DNA of 64,000 nucleotides, taken from NCBI RefSeq assembly GCF_012849095.1, contig NZ_CP051680.1:744001-808000 (forward strand), written 5' to 3'. Source of the DNA: Cohnella herbarum. Lineage in GTDB: Bacteria > Bacillota > Bacilli > Paenibacillales > Paenibacillaceae. How positions within the stretch are numbered: position 1 is the first letter of the stretch; each line of letters starts with the position of its first letter. Position numbers and translations under genes: made by a program. The notes under the pieces are model-generated. The model was not told the origin of the DNA, searched no databases, and worked only from the letters and a program-made list of their open reading frames with translations. Below, piece after piece: positions 61,863-64,000 of this stretch.

Positions 61863-63758
61863 TTGCTGCTCGAGCATATCGACAGTCCAACTGACTTAAA
61901 AAAATTAACGCTACCCGATCTTCCTCAGTTGGCTGAAGAAATTCGGCATTTTCTAATTCAGAAATTATCTGCAACGGGAGGTCATCTCGCGCCGAATCTA
62001 GGCGTCGTTGAATTGACGATCGCGTTGCATTATTTGTATAACAGTCCGCAGGACAAATTTATTTTCGACGTCGGACATCAAGCCTACGTTCATAAGATGC
62101 TAACGGGGCGGCAAAACCGCTTCGATTCGTTGCGGCAGAAAGACGGATTGTGCGGATTCGTGAAACGCAACGAAAGCGAGCACGACGTATGGGAAGCCGG
62201 CCATAGCAGTACATCCCTGTCCGCGGCGATCGGGATGGCTTTGGCGCGCGATCATCAAGGCGGCACGAACAAGGTCGTCGCGATAATCGGCGACGGAGCG
62301 CTAACGGGCGGTATGGCGCTTGAAGCTTTAAACCATATCGGTCACGAGAAACGCAAGCTGATGGTCGTGCTGAACGATAATGAAATGTCCATCGCACCGA
62401 ATGTCGGCGCCATTCACAATTATTTGGGCAAAGTTCGCTCCGAGAAAATCTATCGCAAGGCGAAGGACGAATTAGACTGGCTGCTGCGCAAAGTGCCGGC
62501 GATCGGCGGCAAGCTAGCCCGTACGGCGGATCGCGTGAAGGACAGCTTAAAGTATCTCATCGCGCCGGACGGCATGTTGTTCGAAGAGTTCGGATTGAAA
62601 TATTTCGGGCCGGTGGACGGTCATGACGTGAATAAATTGCTCGAAACGTTCAAGCAAGCGGACAACGTAGAAGGTCCCGTGCTGGTACACGTGCTGACCG
62701 TGAAAGGAAAAGGATATTCTCCGGCGGAAGCCGATTCGCATAAATGGCATGGCATTACGGGTTCCTACAAAATTGAATCCGGTCAAGTCGTCAAGCCTGT
62801 CGGTCCACCTATGTATACGGAGGTGTTCGGGAACGCTTTGATCGAATTGGCTGATCAAGATAAGCGAATTATTGCCGTGACTCCCGCGATGCCGGGAGGT
62901 TCGGGCTTGCTGAAATTCGCCGAAAAGTATCCGGACAGGATGATCGATGTCGGGATTGCCGAACAGCACGCGGCTACGATGTCCGCGGCGCTGGCGATGG
63001 AAGGGATGAAGCCCGTCTTCGCCGTATATTCGACTTTCTTGCAACGGGCATACGATCAAGTCGTGCACGACATTTGCCGGCAAAATTTGAACGTGATCTT
63101 CGCGATCGACCGGGCCGGTTTCGTCGGCGCGGACGGCGAGACGCATCACGGAGTTTACGATATCGCGTTTTTACGGCATGTTCCCAACATGGTTCTGATG
63201 ATGCCTAAAGACGAGAACGAGTTGAGAAACATGTTAAAGACGGCTGTCGATTACGACGGCGGACCGATCGCGGTTCGTTATCCTAGAATCGCGGGAACGG
63301 GCGTCGGGTTCGACGACGAAATGAAACCGATCGAGATCGGTTCGTGGGAAACGGTACGCGAGGGTGATTATGCGGCCGTGTTGGCAATCGGACCGATGGT
63401 TCAAGTCGCGGAGGAAGCAGCCGAATTGTTGAAGCGAGACGGTATCAACATCCGGGTCATTAATGCCCGGTTCGTTAAGCCGTTGGACGAGAAAATGCTG
63501 ATTGCAATGAGCAAGGAGCAGATTCCGATGTTGATCGCCGAAGAAGGGACGATTCAAGGCGGCTTAGGTAGCGCGATTCTTGAATTTTACGCCATGCAAG
63601 GGATTAATCCCGCTTCCATCCGTCTTGCGGGTGTACCCGACAGGTTCATCGAGCATGCAACGATCAAGGAACAACGCGAAGAAACCGGCTTAACTCCTGA
63701 ATCGATTGCCAAACAATTGGCGTCGCTCGCGGTACGCAAAAGGCAAAGGGCCACTTAA
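61863..63758 (+). CDS. dxs: 1-deoxy-D-xylulose-5-phosphate synthase
   Basis: The 631-residue protein starts at TTG 61863, about 8 bp after AAAGCGGGG. Thiamine diphosphate motif [15 protein letters not shown], transketolase features [33 protein letters not shown] and [20 protein letters not shown] are present. It makes the first intermediate of the methylerythritol phosphate isoprenoid pathway. The last stop overlaps tlyA (TAATG). Confidence 0.97.
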   Translation: MLLEHIDSPTDLKKLTLPDLPQLAEEIRHFLIQKLSATGGHLAPNLGVVELTIALHYLYNSPQDKFIFDVGHQAYVHKMLTGRQNRFDSLRQKDGLCGFVKRNESEHDVWEAGHSSTSLSAAIGMALARDHQGGTNKVVAIIGDGALTGGMALEALNHIGHEKRKLMVVLNDNEMSIAPNVGAIHNYLGKVRSEKIYRKAKDELDWLLRKVPAIGGKLARTADRVKDSLKYLIAPDGMLFEEFGLKYFGPVDGHDVNKLLETFKQADNVEGPVLVHVLTVKGKGYSPAEADSHKWHGITGSYKIESGQVVKPVGPPMYTEVFGNALIELADQDKRIIAVTPAMPGGSGLLKFAEKYPDRMIDVGIAEQHAATMSAALAMEGMKPVFAVYSTFLQRAYDQVVHDICRQNLNVIFAIDRAGFVGADGETHHGVYDIAFLRHVPNMVLMMPKDENELRNMLKTAVDYDGGPIAVRYPRIAGTGVGFDDEMKPIEIGSWETVREGDYAAVLAIGPMVQVAEEAAELLKRDGINIRVINARFVKPLDEKMLIAMSKEQIPMLIAEEGTIQGGLGSAILEFYAMQGINPASIRLAGVPDRFIEHATIKEQREETGLTPESIAKQLASLAVRKRQRAT

Positions 63759-64000
63759 TGGAAAAAACAACCGTTTCTAAAGAGCGCTTAGACGTTTTGC
63801 TTCTCGAGCTCGGATATTACGAAAGCCGGGAAAAAGCCAAAGCCGCCATCATGGCCGGGTTGGTCTTCATCGGAACGGAGAGGATGGACAAAGCGGGCAC
63901 GAAAGTGCCGCGCGACGCAGCGATAACCGTCAAGGGAGCGCTCCATCCTTACGTTAGCCGCGGGGGCTTAAAGCTGGAGAAGGCGATCAAGCATTTCGAA
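63758..64000 (+). CDS. tlyA: TlyA family rRNA methyltransferase / hemolysin-like protein (partial)
   Basis: The first 81 codons are present; the gene runs off the window. An S4 RNA-binding domain (KERLDVLLLELGYYESREKA, KAAIMAGLVFIG) is followed by VSRGGLKLEKAIKHFE, the start of the methyltransferase domain of TlyA/YqxC proteins. It follows dxs as in B. subtilis. Confidence 0.92.
   Translation, partial: MEKTTVSKERLDVLLLELGYYESREKAKAAIMAGLVFIGTERMDKAGTKVPRDAAITVKGALHPYVSRGGLKLEKAIKHFE

Overview
The window comes from an endospore-forming, low-to-mid-GC Firmicute. Gene content (SpoIIIA operon, gerP operon, SplB, YjcZ and CotD-type spore proteins, a metG T-box) and the many TTG/GTG starts behind strong AGGAGG sites point to Paenibacillaceae (Paenibacillus or Cohnella type). 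That placement is an inference from gene content and style, not from a marker-gene comparison.

Layout. 1-4.7 kb: the 3' end of a glycogen operon (glgC end, glgD, glgA, a GH15 glucoamylase-like enzyme). 4.9-10.4 kb: an aldo/keto reductase, a DUF1361 membrane protein, an AraC regulator divergent from a GH42 beta-galactosidase, and a zinc-ribbon protein. 10.5-17.2 kb (minus): a sugar ABC importer (binding protein, two permeases, no ATPase) with its YesM/YesN-type two-component pair. 17.5-19.2 kb: a PucR-family regulator behind a perfect TnrA/GlnR-type box. 19.3-22.6 kb: spore genes (YjcZ, gerPE-D-C-B-A, an Hsp20-like protein, a CotD-like coat protein). 22.7-23.4 kb: a Fur-family regulator (probably Zur) and yidD.

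23.4-27.8 kb is the accessory part: a 51-bp tandem palindromic array split by an IS3-family element, an IS110/IS1111-type element with subterminal inverted repeats and a structured non-coding 3' part, REP-like palindromes, and a 13-bp repeat tract that runs up to the metG promoter. 27.8-30.2 kb: T-box leader and metG. 30.3-32.0 kb: ECF sigma factor and DUF4179 membrane protein. 32.1-35.5 kb: znuACB zinc importer under a consensus promoter with a Zur-like box, then ccdA. 35.5-38.3 kb: splB (minus), mntR, a patatin-like lipase. 38.4-39.8 kb: a decayed WYL-domain regulator, a DUF1801 protein and a small membrane protein.

39.8-64.0 kb is the conserved yqh/spoIIIA block known from Bacillus subtilis: yqhQ, yqhR, aroQ, papA-like peptidase, efp, yqhV, spoIIIAA-AH, accB, accC, yqhY, amaP, DUF2273, nusB, folD, xseA, xseB, ispA, dxs, tlyA. 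It is interrupted by lysC, a second 51-bp palindromic array, a DUF441 gene and a ComA-like phosphosulfolactate synthase, and by a perfect 184-bp repeat (2.5 copies) between yqhY and amaP.

The most unusual signals are the non-coding ones. Two distant 51-bp palindromic arrays share one architecture (hairpin followed by CTTATT) and differ by compensatory changes in the stem. The IS110-type element carries a plausible bridge-RNA region. The perfect 184-bp repeat sits between two Asp23-related genes.
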